Below are positions 20,574 through 31,723 of a DNA stretch of 64,000 nt, one piece after another. This DNA comes from Stomoxys calcitrans (lineage: Eukaryota > Arthropoda > Insecta > Diptera > Muscidae): the NCBI RefSeq assembly GCF_963082655.1, contig NC_081553.1:44278260-44342259 (forward strand), in the 5' to 3' direction. Under the pieces are notes generated by a model. That model worked only from the letters and a program-made list of their open reading frames with translations. It ran no database searches and was not told the origin of the DNA. Position numbers and translations under genes: made by a program. Numbering within the stretch: the first letter of the stretch is position 1; each line of letters opens with the position of its first letter.

Positions 20574-20584
20574 TTGTACAAGGT

Positions 20585-22708
20585 GTTTTGGGCAGCTATA
20601 TCCAAATCTGGACCGATCAGAGTGAAACTGAAGAAAGATGTCAAAGGGTCTAATAAAACTTACTGTCCCAAATTCCGGCGACATCGGATAATAAATGTGG
20701 CTTTTATGGGCCTAAGACCCTTAATCGGAGGATCGGTCTATATGGCAGCTGTATCCAAATCTGGACCGATCTGTGACATCATGCAGAAGTATGTCAAGGG
20801 GCTTAACTTAACTCACTGTCCCAAATTTCAGCGACATCGGATAATAAATGCGCCTTTTATGGGCCTAAGTCCCTAAATCGGAGGATCGGTCTATATGGCA
20901 GCTATATCCAAATCTGGACTGATCTGGGCCAAATTGAAGGAGAATGTCGAGGGGCCTAAGACAACTCACTGTTCCAAATTTTGCCACAATCGTACAATAA
21001 AAGCGCCTTTTTTGGGCGCAAAACCCTAAATCGAGAGATCGGTCTATATGGCAGGTATATCCAAATCTGAACCGATCTGAGAAAAATTTAAGATAGATGT
21101 CGAAGGGCCTAACATATCTCGCTGTCCAAAATTTCAGCAAAATCGGATAAGATATGTGGCTTTTATGGGCCTAAAACCCTAAATCGGAGGATGAGTCTAT
21201 ATGGCAGTTATTTCCAAATCTGTACCGATCTAGGCCAAATTAACGAAGGATGTCGAAGGGACTAAGACAACTCACTATTCCAAATTTTGTCACAATCGTA
21301 CAATAAAAGCGCCTTTTTTGGGCGCAAGACCTTAAATCGAGAGATCGGTCTATATGGCAGCTGTATCCAAATCTGGACCGATCTGTGACATCATGCGGAA
21401 GTATGTCAAGGGGCTTAGCTTAGTTCAATGTCCAAAATTTTGGCGACATCGGACAATAAATGCGCCTTTTATGGGCCTAAGTCCCTAAATCGGAGAATCG
21501 GTCTATATGGCAGCTATATCCAAATCAATACCGATCTGAGCCAAATTGAGGAAGGATATCGAAGGGCCTAACATATCTCGCTGTCCCAAATTTCAGCAAA
21601 ATCGGATAAGAAATGTGGCTTTTATGGGCCTAAAACCCTAAATCGGAGGATGGGTCTATATGGCAGTTATATCCAAATCTGCACCAATCTAGGCGAAATT
21701 AACGAAGGATGTCGAAGAGACTAAGACAACTCACTGTCCCAAATTTCAGCAAAATCGGATAATAAATGTGGATTTTATGGGCCTAAGACCCTTAATCGGA
21801 GGATTGGACTATATGGTAGCTATATCCAAATCTGTACCGATCTGGGCCAAATTGACGAAGGATGTCGAAGGGCATAACATACCTCGCTGTCCCAAATTTC
21901 AGCAAAATCGGATAGTAAATGTTGCTTTTATTGGCCTAAGACCCTAAATCGCCGGATCGGTCTATATGACAGCTATATCCAAATCTGGACTGATCTGGGC
22001 CAAATTGAAGAAGGATGTCGAGGGGCCTAACCCAACTCACTGTCCCAAATTTCGGCGAAATAGGACTATAAATGCGACTTTTATGGGCCAAAGACTCTAA
22101 ATCGGATGATCGGTATATATAGCAGCTATACCCAAATCTGGACCAATCTAGGCCAAATTAACGAAGGATGTCGAGGAGACTAAGACAACTCACTGTCCCA
22201 AATTTCAGCAAAATCTGATAATAAATGTGGCTTTTATGGGCCTAAGACCCTTAATCGTCGGATTGGTCTATATGTCAGCTATATCCAAATCTGGACCGAT
22301 CTGAGCCAAATTGACGAAGGATGTCGAAGGGCCTAACATATCTCGCTGTCCCAAATTTCACCAAAATCGGATAATAAATGTGGCTTTTATGGGCCTAAGA
22401 CACAAAATCGGCGGATCGGTCTATATGGGGGCTATATCAAAATGTAGTCCGATATAGCCCATCTTCGAACTTAACCTGCTTATGGAGAAAAAAAAAAGAA
22501 TCTGTGCAAAGTTTCAGCTCAATATCTCTTTTTTTGAATACTGTAGCGTGAATTCAACAGACAGATGGAGAGACGGGCGGACATGTCTAGATCGTCTTAG
22601 ATTTTTACGCTGATCAAGAATATATATACTTTATAGGGTCGGTAATGGATATTTCGAGTTGTTGACAAAATGAATATACCCCCATCCTTCGGTGGTGGGT
22701 ATAAAAAA
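20585..22708 (-). mobile_element. HINE-A with long phase-perfect 153-bp array, 3' end lost
   Basis: The minus-strand head is at 22708 (TTTTTATACCCACCACCGAA) with core GACCCTATAAAGTATATATA (slightly changed), a short GTCY tract and CTTCGAACTTAACCTGCTTA. The array is unusually long. The anchor GATCGGTCTATATGGCAGCT (or one- to two-base variants) is at 20731, 20884, 21037, 21190, 21343, 21496, 21649, 21802, 21955, 22108, 22261 and 22414, every interval exactly 153 bp. The 3' hairpin and tail are absent, cut at the RTE fragment. Open frames in this array (for example 20574-20876) are repeat translations. Confidence 0.85.
20731..22567. repeat. Tandem array, 12 units of 153 bp
   Basis: Twelve consecutive anchors with eleven identical 153-bp intervals. 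Units differ by many substitutions (for example CGGAGG, CGAGAG, CGCCGG before the anchor) but show no net insertion or deletion. Confidence 0.9.
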
Positions 22709-23800
22709 TAGAGCACTCTACCATTCACATTGCACAATAAAACATCAAAAAAAAAAAAACAAAAACCTCCTGACAACTGTCAATTTTCCATAAACGGTTG
22801 GAAACAATGTCTAATGGCACATTTCGATTTACAAACTGCACACAAACTACTTCGGCGGCTCCAAAACACTTGACATATTTTAATCGATTCCACATCAAAT
22901 ATGCATATCATTGATGTAAAAATCGCATAAAACTGTTGCAAGTCTCATGTACCACTACCGGACCAGACGACTCACGACTTGTGGTGCGATGCGAGTGCGA
23001 TTCGTTATGAATTACCACATACTACTACCGCTCATACGAGTACTACCACGACGGGCTATGGAAATCTGGGGGTAGTTTGTAGTGATCAACCGACAGATCG
23101 ATAGCTGATAGGGAGTCCAAAGCAACCGATTCGATATGATTTCTTATTTGTGTGTGAATTTTGTGATTTTCATGTTTTACACTCACCCGACGGGCTGTGA
23201 TTGTTCAGTTCGCTCAACTGGCCGAATAACTGACTGACAATTGCTGTGAAATGCCGCAGCGGTTTGCTGTTGCCTCGATTTTCCATAGATTTCTTAGCTT
23301 GCCATTAGCTAGGGCAATGGGAATGGGGGTCAATATTTTGTATGTTTATGTATTTTTTTTTCTGTTTTCTTTTTCTATTTTTGAAAAACAGTTTGAAACA
23401 AATGTATTTTGTGATACTATGTCACAGCAGGTATCGTCCACCGCCGACGCCACCACCATCGCCATTACAACACTTGAAGGGGGCCATTGGGAAAAATCAT
23501 AACCGAATGCCATAGATATGAAATGAACGAAAGTAAATAACACCGCATAGTATCGATTCCACGGCCCACCTCATGTGGACAAACAAATTTTTATTGCAAC
23601 AAGGCCAAGATGTCGATAAAAATGGTTAATTGTGGGAAGCTTAAATTATCTTCATCTGGCAATTCATGCTGAAATTTTGATTTAAGTCATTTGTTTGAGA
23701 TCTCAAATGAGGTTTCCTTGTAATAGCCACAAACTTTGGAAATTTTTAATCAAAAAATATATGAAAGTATGCAGCAAGAAATTTCCCTCGGGTAAGAGAG
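22709..23800. other. Single-copy-looking DNA, no gene supported
   Basis: Mixed composition with a CCGCCGACGCCACCACCATC segment near 23441 and an 83-codon plus frame (23251-23502) with one hydrophobic stretch. No homology recognised, and no splice or initiation context I can defend. Could be intronic or intergenic. Confidence 0.4.
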
Positions 23801-23802
23801 AC

Positions 23803-23983
23803 TTTTTATACCCACTACCATAGAAGGGGGTTATTTGGGTTTTGTTGTTGTGTCTGCAACACATCGAGGTATCCATTACCGATCCTACAAGAAATAAATA
23901 TTTTTGATTGTTATAAATTTTAAAGACGATTTAACGATGCCCGTGCGTCTGTCCGCCCGTCTCTCCATCCTAGCTTAAACAAA
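23803..23983 (+). mobile_element. HINE-A' 5' block, truncated by mariner derivative
   Basis: TTTTTATACCCACTACCATA head, core GATCCTACAAGAAATAAATA, AAAGACGATTTAACGATGCC and a short GTCY run GTCTGTCCGCCCGTCTC. It stops at the TA target duplication of the mariner derivative. No matching remainder lies on the other side. Confidence 0.7.
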
Positions 23984-23985
23984 TA

Positions 23986-24592
23986 AAGGGTGATTTTTTT
24001 GAGGTTAGGATTTTCATGCATTAGTATTTGACAGATCACGTGGGATTTCAGACATGGTGTCAAAGAGAAAGATGCTCAATATGCTTTGACAGTTCATCAT
24101 GAATAGACTTACTAACGAGCAACGCTTGCAAATCATTGAATTTTATTACCAAAATCAGTGTTCGGTTCGAAATGTGTTCATTCACCGTAACGTTGCGTCC
24201 AACAGCATCTTTGAAAAAATACGGTCCAATGATTCCACCAGCGTACAAACCACACCAAACAGTGCATTTTTCGGGATGCATGGGCAGTTCTTGAACCGCT
24301 TCTGGTTGCTCTTCACTCCAAATGCGGCAATTTTGCTTATTTACGTAGCCATTCAACCAGAAATGAGCCTCATCGCTGAACAAAATTTGTCAAAATTTGA
24401 ACACATTTCGAACCGAACACTGATTTTGGTAATAAAATTCAATGATTTGCAAGCGTTGCTCGTTAGTAAGTCTATTCATGATGAAATGTCAAAGCATACT
24501 GAGCATCTTTCTCTTTGACACCATGTCTGAAATCCCACGTGATCTGTCAAATACTAATGCATGAAAATCCTAACCTCAAAAAAATCACCCTT
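23986..24592 (-). mobile_element. Tc1/mariner deletion derivative, 607 bp, long TIRs
   Basis: Perfectly placed TA duplications at 23984-23985 and 24593-24594. The inverted repeats are 195 bp each (23986-24180 and 24398-24592), starting AAGGGTGATTTTTTTGAGGT. Each repeat includes the transposase start, MNRLTNEQRLQIIEFYYQNQ, the first helix of the DNA-binding domain. The 217-bp centre reads on the minus strand as part of the catalytic domain: FSDEAHFWLNGYVNKQNCRI, then WCGLYAGGIIGPYFF. The first Asp of the DDE/D triad is in FSDEAHF. The region between helix and catalytic domain, and the remaining catalytic residues, are missing. It cannot encode a working transposase, but the TIRs make it mobilisable in trans. 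Confidence 0.85.
24181..24397 (-). pseudogene. Transposase catalytic-domain fragment
   Basis: It encodes about 70 residues beginning LFSDEAHFWLNG and ending AVGRNVTVNE. FSDEAHF (first catalytic Asp) and W.GL..GGIIGPYFF are characteristic of Tc1/mariner transposases. It is joined directly to the 195-bp inverted repeat on both sides, so the frame that continues into the repeat is artefactual. Confidence 0.85.
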
Positions 24593-24816
24593 TAAAAGGG
24601 TGATTTTTTGTGTTTGGCAGGGCCGAATCTTATATACCCTTCACCATGGATTGAATGACTTTTTCATAAAAATAGGAGATACATCTACAGATGCAAATGG
24701 ACCGTACTTGTTATGAGTGTTAGTAGCCATAAACAAGTAAAAGTGTGTTAACTTCAGCCGAATAGAATCTTATGTAGCCTCTACCATCTGTCGCAGTGAC
24801 ATTTTCTTTAAATGAC
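24593..24816 (-). mobile_element. Two HINE 3' tail remnants
   Basis: First, GTTTGGCAGGGCCGAATCTT, then ATATACCCTTCACCATGGAT (24618-24655). Second, AACAAGTAAAAGTGTGTTAA, then CTTCAGCCGAATAGAATCTT (24733-24775). Both are minus-oriented B-type 3' ends with decayed hairpins. Bodies are missing. Confidence 0.55.
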
Positions 24817-26056
24817 TTTTTATACGCACCCCCGAAGGATGGGGGTATATATATATTTTGTCATTCCGTTTGCAACACTTTGAAATATCCATTTCCGACC
24901 CTATAAAGTATAAATATTTTTGATCAGCTCAAAAATCTAAGACGATCTAGACATGTCCGTCCGTCTGTCCGTCTGTCTGTTGAAATCACCATACAGTCTT
25001 TAAAAATAGCGATATTGAGCTGAAATTTTGCGCAGATTCTTTTTTTGTCCATAAGAAGGTTAAGTTCGATGATGGGCCATATCGGAGTATATCTTGATAT
25101 AGCCCTCATATAGACTGATCCGCCGATTTAGGGTCTTAGGCCCATAAAAGCCACATTTATTATCCGATTTTGCTGAAATTTTGAACAGAGAGTTGTGTAA
25201 GGCCCTTCGATATCCTTCTTCAGTTTGGCTCAGATCGGTTCAGATTTGGAAATAGCTGCCATATAGATCGATCTTCAGATTTAGGGTCTTAGGCCCAAAA
25301 AATCCATATTTGTTATCCGATTTTGCTGAAATTTTGAACAGAGAGTTGTGTAAGGCCCTTCGATATCCTTCTTCAGTTTGGCTCAGATCGGTTCAGATAT
25401 GGATATAGCTGCCATATAGACCGATCCTCCGATTTAGGGTCTTAGGCCCATAAAGGCCACATTTATTATCCCATTTCGCTGAAATTTGGAACAGTGTGTT
25501 GGATTAGGCCCTTCGACTTAATTCTTTAATTTGGTTCAGATCGGTCCAGATTTGGATATAGATGCCATATAGACCGACCTCTCGATTTAAGGTTTTGGGC
25601 CCATAAAGGCGAATTTATTGTCCGATAATGCCGAAATTTGGGACGGTGAGTTGTGTTAGTCTCTTTGACATTTTTCTGAAGCTTGGTTCAAATCGGTCCA
25701 GATTTGGATGTAGCTGTCATATAGACCGATATCTCGATCTATATTCTTAGCGTCATAAAATTCGCACCTATAATCCGATTTCACTGAAATTTGACACAGT
25801 GACATATGTTAGGCTTTTCGACATGCGTGTCGTATATGGATCAGATTGGATTATTTATAGATATAGCTACTAAAAGATCAATATTTTATTATACACAATT
25901 GAACAATGACTTGTACTTGTAAGTATTTTGTCCAAATCGGAACATATTTTGATATAGCTGCTATGGGGCATAAGGTATGCAATTTTCACCGGATTTTGAC
26001 GAGGTGGTGGGTATCCAAATTTCGACCCTGCCGAACTTAACACCTTTTTAGTTGTT
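24817..26056 (+). mobile_element. HINE-A, both ends present
   Basis: Head TTTTTATACGCACCCCCGAA (two changes), core GACCCTATAAAGTATAAATA, GTCCGTCTGTCTGTTG, CACCATACAG block, about five array units, then an E/A-type distal part with ACACAATTGAACAATGACTT. It ends GAGGTGGTGGGTATCCAAAT, a decayed hairpin TTCGACCCTGCCGAA and CACCTTTTTAGTTGTT. About 1.24 kb. Confidence 0.8.
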
Positions 26057-26238
26057 CAAATATAGAAGAGGTATACCATGTTATAGGCCGGTAAGGAGCG
26101 TACTTGTCATAGCTGCTAGAAGTCATAGAAAAATACCACCTACAAAATTTCCGTTTATTAACTGATTTATACCTGGCATAATTGTTGAAAGTCATATCAA
26201 TGCAACACCTGCAAAATTTCAGCCTAATCGGATATCAC

Positions 26239-26510
26239 TTTTTATACTTAACACCACTATTGTGGAACATAGTGACTTGTAACACTCAGAAGTAAGAGAG
26301 ATAGACCCATTGACAAATACACCGATCGACTCAGAATTCTGTCTGTCTGTCCATCTGTACATCTTAATTTGTGTTCAAAGTACAGGTCGCAATTTTTATC
26401 CGATAGTCTTCAAATTTGGCACCAGCATTTTATTGGGCCTATAGACAAAGCCTATTGAAATAAGATAAAATCGGTTCAAATTTTAATTTGGAATGGCACA
26501 GAAAGGATAC
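26239..26510 (+). mobile_element. HINE-C 5' part, decayed
   Basis: TTTTTATACTTAACACCACT, then GAGATAGACCCATTGACAAA, ACCGATCGACTC, GTCTGTCTGTCCATCTG and TACAGGTCGCAATTTTTATC. It parallels the complete HINE-C at 40276. The array is lost after the first unit. Confidence 0.65.
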
Positions 26511-26622
26511 GTGGACAGACGAAAATAGCTAAAGCGAATAAGAAACTATTTCGAGTCGTCGAACCGTACACTTTATCACAGTCACAGAAATTGGACAGGG
26601 TAAAGTGCACTATAGCTAAATA

Positions 26623-26865
26623 TTGGTTTGCCCAAAAAGTAATTGCGGATTTTTCATATAGTCGGCGTTGACAAATTTTTTCACAGCATGTGACTCTGTA
26701 ATTGCATTCTTTCTTCTGTCAGTTATCAGCTGTTACTTTTAGCTTGCTTTAGAAAAAAAGTGTTAAAAAAAGTATATTTGATTAAAGTTCATTCAAAGTT
26801 TTATTAAAAATGCATTTATTGTACTTTCTTTTAAAAAATCCGCAAATACTTTTTGGGCAACCCAA
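26623..26865 (-). mobile_element. MITE-M copy 3
   Basis: Minus orientation, 243 bp, ends TTGGTTTGCCCAAAAAGTAA and TACTTTTTGGGCAACCCAA, with TA on both sides (26621-26622 and 26866-26867). Confidence 0.9.
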
Positions 26866-26902
26866 TAATATTTCATTCAAGACCTTAAAATCCTCAACTG
26901 AA

Positions 26903-28305
26903 TCTTACATATAAAATTCAATTTGTGTTTGTTTGTTTGTACCGTAAAGACTCGAAAACGGTTGAACCGATTTTCTTGCAATTTTCACAGATTGTGTAGG
27001 TTGGTCTGAAAGGAAACACAGGCTATATGTAATTTTTTGATATCAGGAGGGGGGCGGACCCTCCCCCTTACACCAAAAGTACTATCCAAAAATAAAAGTA
27101 GACCGATCGAGACAATATGAGATTCAAATGCAAGGAATGCAAGAGTGGAGTACGAATTTCATAATAAAAGTTGGGTCCAAGAAACTGGGGGGCCGCCCCA
27201 GCCCCAAAACCCCTTAATATACGTTTATTTGTCGATAATGACATATGGGACTCAAATGGAAGGTATTCGGGAGTAGATTACGAATATGGTCTGGAAATTG
27301 GAATAGACTTTATAATTTATTGATAACGGAAGGGGGCGGACCCTCCACCGTTACCCCAAAAACACCACCCAAAATCAAAAGTGGACCGATAGGGGCAATT
27401 TGGGTATCAAATGAAAAGTATGCGGGAGTAGATAACAAATCTGGCATAGAAATTCATGTCGAAGTAAAAGGGGTTACCACAACCCCAACAAAAATGCTCA
27501 AAATGGGTACATTAGCCAATCACGGATATATGGGACTTGGTTTGTTTGTTTCGTATAGACTGAAAAACGGCAGAACCGATTTTTTCGAAATTTTTTGCAT
27601 ATTATGTAGGTTGGTCTAGAAGGAAACATAGGCTTTATAATTTTTCGGTGTCGGAAATATATATTGGGTTGCCCAAAAAGTAATTGCGGAGTTTTTAAAA
27701 GAAAGTAAATGCATTTTTAATGAAGCTTAGAATGAACTTTAATCAAATATACTTTTTTACACTTTTTTTCTAAAGCAAGCTAAAAGTAACAGCTGATAAC
27801 TGACAGAAGAAAGAATGCAATTACAGAGTCACAAGCTGTGAAAAAATTTGTCAACGCCGTAAAATCCGCAATTACTTTTTGGCAACCCAATATATAGCGA
27901 AAAACACAACCCTAAATCAAAAGTGGGGCGATCGGGACAATGTAGGTATCAAATGAAAGATATTGGAGAGTAGATTTTGAATCTGGCATAAAAAACCAGA
28001 TCGAAGTAGAAGGGGTCACGCCAGCACTCAAAAACGCCATTAGACCCATTATGACTATATGATACTTGGCTGAACCGATTTTCTTAAAGTGTTCATAGAT
28101 TGTGTACGTTTGTCCGGAAGGAAACAAAGGTTATATAATTTTTAGATATCGGGTGGAGGCGGACCCTTTCCCACACCCCAAAAACGCCACTCATTTCCAA
28201 AAGTGGTCCGATGGGCACAATAAGGGTATCAAATGAAATGTATTGGAAAGCAGAAAACGAATATGATGTTAAAATTTGGGTCCAAGTACCCAGTACTTTA
28301 TAGGT
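26903..28305 (+). mobile_element. Helitron-D copy 1, 3' end missing, split by MITE-M
   Basis: It starts A^TCTTACATATAAAATTCAAT, the 5' TC start of canonical Helitrons next to an A. GTGTTTGTTTGTTTG and AAAACGGTTGAACCGATTTT follow, then the CTCCCCCTTACACC region and units with TCAAAAGTGGACCGAT, GGGACTCAAATG and GTATTCGGGAGTAGATTACG. The head motif is repeated inside at about 27530-27655 and 28060-28150. A MITE-M sits at 27664-27890. The 3' CTAG end is missing and a short HINE-like GGTGGTGGGTATAACAA lies at 28317. Non-coding. Confidence 0.65.
27664..27890 (+). mobile_element. MITE-M copy 4, nested in Helitron-D
   Basis: 227 bp, TTGGGTTGCCCAAAAAGTAA to GGCAACCCAA, TA on both sides (27662-27663, 27891-27892). 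Shorter than the others by a small deletion before the right end (GCCGTAAAATCC instead of GCCGACTATATGAAAAATCC). Confidence 0.9.
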
Positions 28306-29280
28306 TGAGGATCCTATGGTGGTGGGTATAACAAATGTGGTCAGGGTTTTTTCAGTAATGCAATACCTATTGTCATACATTCTCACCATAAAAACTAAAA
28401 CATGAACTAATTAACATATCCTACAGCCATTTCTAAGGTTGCTACATTTTGACATGTTCTCACAAAACTTTTGACAAATTTGTCATATTAACGTTGAAAT
28501 ATTTTGCCAACAACCCTGACCACAAGAATTCGTTACAAATTATGTGTGTGACAGTTAATTTCCTACATGACTATAGCGTGCCCATTAGTTTAGCTTGAGG
28601 CACAAATGTCAACAACTTTTACCGCCGCATTTGTGTTTCAACTCAAAATAGCAAAAACTCATAAATTATGCCTGAGAACTGTTTGGAGATACAGTTTCTA
28701 GTTCGTGTCTTTTTTTTCAATGGATCCAAATCAAATATCAAAATCACAATCACAATCGCAATCGCTGTTCTTTAACGGGTAATGCGTGAGTACCCCACAG
28801 GCATGATGCTGGTAGATTGTGGGCCAATGGAAATATGTTTTAATTGATTTACAATGACATGTTGCACTTTGAAGGAGACCCCAGACACTCCATTCAACTT
28901 CATTCGGAGTCTGTGTTTTGTGTACTGGAAACGCATCAAGGTCAACCTTGGGCTCTTTTTCGATTTAGTTGTCACACACACAAAAGTGCAATTAATCAAA
29001 ACTGTTATAAAAATCATTGAATATCGTTGACAAAAGCGTGCAATGACCATAAATGCGCATGCGCTCAAAACAGCCAACCCAATGCGTCTATGGGGGCTAC
29101 GTTTAAAATATAATTAATAAATTCGAGAGAACATTTTTTGAATTTCACATGTCTACCTCAATGTGTCGATAATGGTTATGGTTCGTTTTGTCTCCTATTG
29201 GCTGTCTGTCTGTCGGCTTGATGATTGTTAATTGGAAAATTTCAAACATAAATTAACATCCATCATACGTGATGTGATTG

Positions 29281-29311
29281 CAGGCAGGCAGGCAGCAGCA
29301 GCAGCAGCAGC
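29281..29311. repeat. (CAGG)n/(CAG)n microsatellite
   Basis: CAGGCAGGCAGG followed by CAGCAGCAGCAGCAGCAG. Confidence 0.85.
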
Positions 29312-29660
29312 ACCAAAGATAAAAATCGAAACATAATCTTTTGCCTGAGGTTTGCCATTAGAAATATTTTGTGCAGAATTAGGCTTGAATGCAATTTTAT
29401 TGCCAATTTTGGTTAAATGTTTTTGTTCTTTGTTTCTGTTGTTATAGTTGTTGTTGTTGTTGTGTTAATAACAAGTGCATGCAGGTTGGTAGGTGGTATT
29501 TTGCTCTTTGTTGTGTATATTTTGTTAAGCGATAAATTTAACCTAAATAACTTTCCTGTGAACAATTTATGGCTAGGTTTTCTACCGGTTTCTTAGAGGC
29601 TATTTTCATAGCTTGCATCCAATTCTTCGTGCTTTATATTTGGATTATTTCAGTTAGCTG

Positions 29661-29678
29661 GCGTGTGTGTGTGTGTGT
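29661..29678. repeat. (GT)n microsatellite
   Basis: Short GT dinucleotide run, GCGTGTGTGTGTGTGTGT. Confidence 0.85.
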
Positions 29679-30290
29679 TTGTGGTGTTCATTCTTATGTA
29701 GGTTTATGACACACACGCACACATGTTTATATTTATTTATTGTTTCATAGCTGACACCCACTGCACGATTTTGTCTAAGGCTTCAACATAAAATCCTAAT
29801 AACACAATTTTTTTTTTGAAGCATTGCAGCTTCGCCTCTCCCTAACACTTTTGCCCTCCTTCAGCAAGTTATTTGTTTTAATTTTAAGTTTTTTCTTTAT
29901 ATTTTATTGTATTTGTTGAAGGTTTTTCGCCTTAGAGTATGTTAACACTCAAATTCAGACATTGTTTAGATTGCTTACTGCACCAAACCATTGAACAATT
30001 TATGGAGTGTTTGTAAAAACAAAAGACTTAGGCAACGAACTTTTTTGTTTTTCACTCGGTTCATTGATGTGGAAATGCCCCTGAGAAACAATGCACGCGA
30101 CTCAATCACAAACTTATTGCAGTCGGTCAAGAGTTATATTGACATGTTGAACGAATTTGGCATTCAATTTGATTTAGGGCAAAGAAAATGTGGAAAGGCA
30201 AACGATGGAAAGGGAGAAAAATGGTGATTGGAAAGGAAAAACTTTCACTTGGAAAATATAGAAAATAAAATGAAAAACAAACATATAAAA

Positions 30291-31722
30291 TGGCGAACTT
30301 TGGATACCCATCACCTCGGGTATATATGTAAACCACCTTCCATCAAAATCCAGTGAAAATTGCATACCTTACGACCCATAGCAGTTATATCGAAATATGA
30401 TCCGATTTGGACCAAATACTAATAAAGCCATTGTTCAATTATGTATAACAAAATATTGGTCTTTTTAGTAGCTATATCTAAAAATAAACCGATCTGAACC
30501 ATATACAACATGAATGTCGAAAAGCCTAATATAAGTCAATGTGTCAAATTTCAGTTAAATCGGATTATAAATGAGTCTTTTTTTAAGGTCAAGACTTTAA
30601 ATCGAGATATCGGTCTATAGGGCAGCTATATCCAAATCTTGATCGATCTAGACCAAATTGCAGAAATATGTGGAAGGGGTCAACTTAACTCTCTGTCCCA
30701 AATATCCAAATCTGGATTGATCTGGGCCAAATTCACGAAGGATGTCGGTGGGCTTAATACAACTCACTGTCCCAAACTTAAGCAAAATCGGACAAAAAAT
30801 TTGGCTTTTATGGGCCAAAGACCCTAAATCTGAGGATCGGTCCATATGGCAGCTATATCCAACTCTGGAACGATCAGTACCAAATTAACGAAGGATGTCG
30901 GGGGGCCTAACACAACTCACTGACAAAAATTTCAGCAAAATCGGATAATAAATGTGGCTTTTATGGGCCTAACCCTAAATCGAAGGATCGGTCTAAATGG
31001 CAGCTATATCCAACTCTGGACCGATCTGAATCAAATTGACGAAGGATGTCGGGAGGCCCAACACAACTCATTGTCTTAAATTTAAGCAAAATCGGATAAT
31101 AAATGTGGCTTTTATGGGCCTAAGACCCTAAATCGACAGATCGGTCTATATGGCAGCCATATCCAAATCTGGACCGATCTGAGACAAATTAACGAAGGAT
31201 GTAGGGGGGCCTAACGCAACTCACTGTCTTAAATTTCAGTAAAATCGGATAATCAATGTGGCTTTTATGGGCCTAAGACCCTAAATCGGAGGATCGGTCT
31301 ATATGGCAGCTATATGAAAATCTGGACCGATCTGGGCCAACTTCACGAGGGATGTCGGTGGGCCTAACGCAACTCACTGTCCCAAATTTTAGCAAAATCG
31401 GATAATAAATGTGGCTTTTATGGGCTTAAGACGCAAAATTGGAGGATCGGCCAATTTGGCAGCTATATCCAAATCTGGACCGATCTGAGCCAAATTGACG
31501 AAGGATGTCGAAGGGCCTAACACATCTCACTTTCCCAAACTTAAGCTAAATCGGATAATAAATGTGGCTTTTATGGTCCTAAGACCCTAAATCGGAAGAT
31601 CGGTCTATATGGCAGCCATATCCAAATCTGGACCGATCTGAGCCAAATTGACGAAGAATGTCGAAGGGCCTAACAAAACTCACTGTCTTAAATTTCAGCA
31701 AAATCGGATAATAAATGTGCCT
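30291..31722 (-). mobile_element. HINE-A body with 3' end, 5' block missing
   Basis: It begins with a clipped 3' tail (GGCGAACTTTGGATACCCAT, hairpin half lost). The array runs to 31722. Anchors at 30986, 31139, 31292, 31445 and 31598 are each 153 bp apart. It stops inside a unit (ATAAATGTGCCTTTT) where a plus-strand HINE-A begins, so that element either inserted there or replaced its 5' end. Confidence 0.8.
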
Positions 31723-31723
31723 T

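Larger units (their letters stand above)
28330..30290. other. Single-copy-looking 2-kb stretch with simple repeats
   Basis: It is the longest part free of the repeat families. It contains a CAGG/CAG run (29281-29311), TTG repeats near 29450 and a GT run (29661-29678). Short frames (28772-29077 minus, 29991-30227 plus) show no motif. Composition is typical of fly intergenic or intronic sequence. I see no splice-supported exon. Confidence 0.45.

Noticed and set aside
20574..21140. Frames repeating SKSGPIWAKLKKDVEG or DRSRFGYSCHIDRSSDLG
   Set aside because: These recur wherever HINE-A arrays occur (for example 5738, 13712, 42850, 49667). A 153-bp unit is 51 codons, so open frames persist across units. 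They are translated repeats, not a protein family.
20585..22708. Centromeric or pericentromeric satellite block
   Set aside because: The array is bounded by a HINE 5' block and is only 2.1 kb. Similar short arrays occur inside other HINEs, so it is element-internal.
23251..23502. Candidate small membrane protein gene
   Set aside because: One hydrophobic stretch rich in Phe from a T-rich tract. No homology recognised and no supporting signals.
24099..24518. 139-codon plus frame beginning with a transposase start
   Set aside because: Only the first 27 or so codons are real transposase (inside the TIR). The rest is antisense through the catalytic fragment and the opposite TIR.
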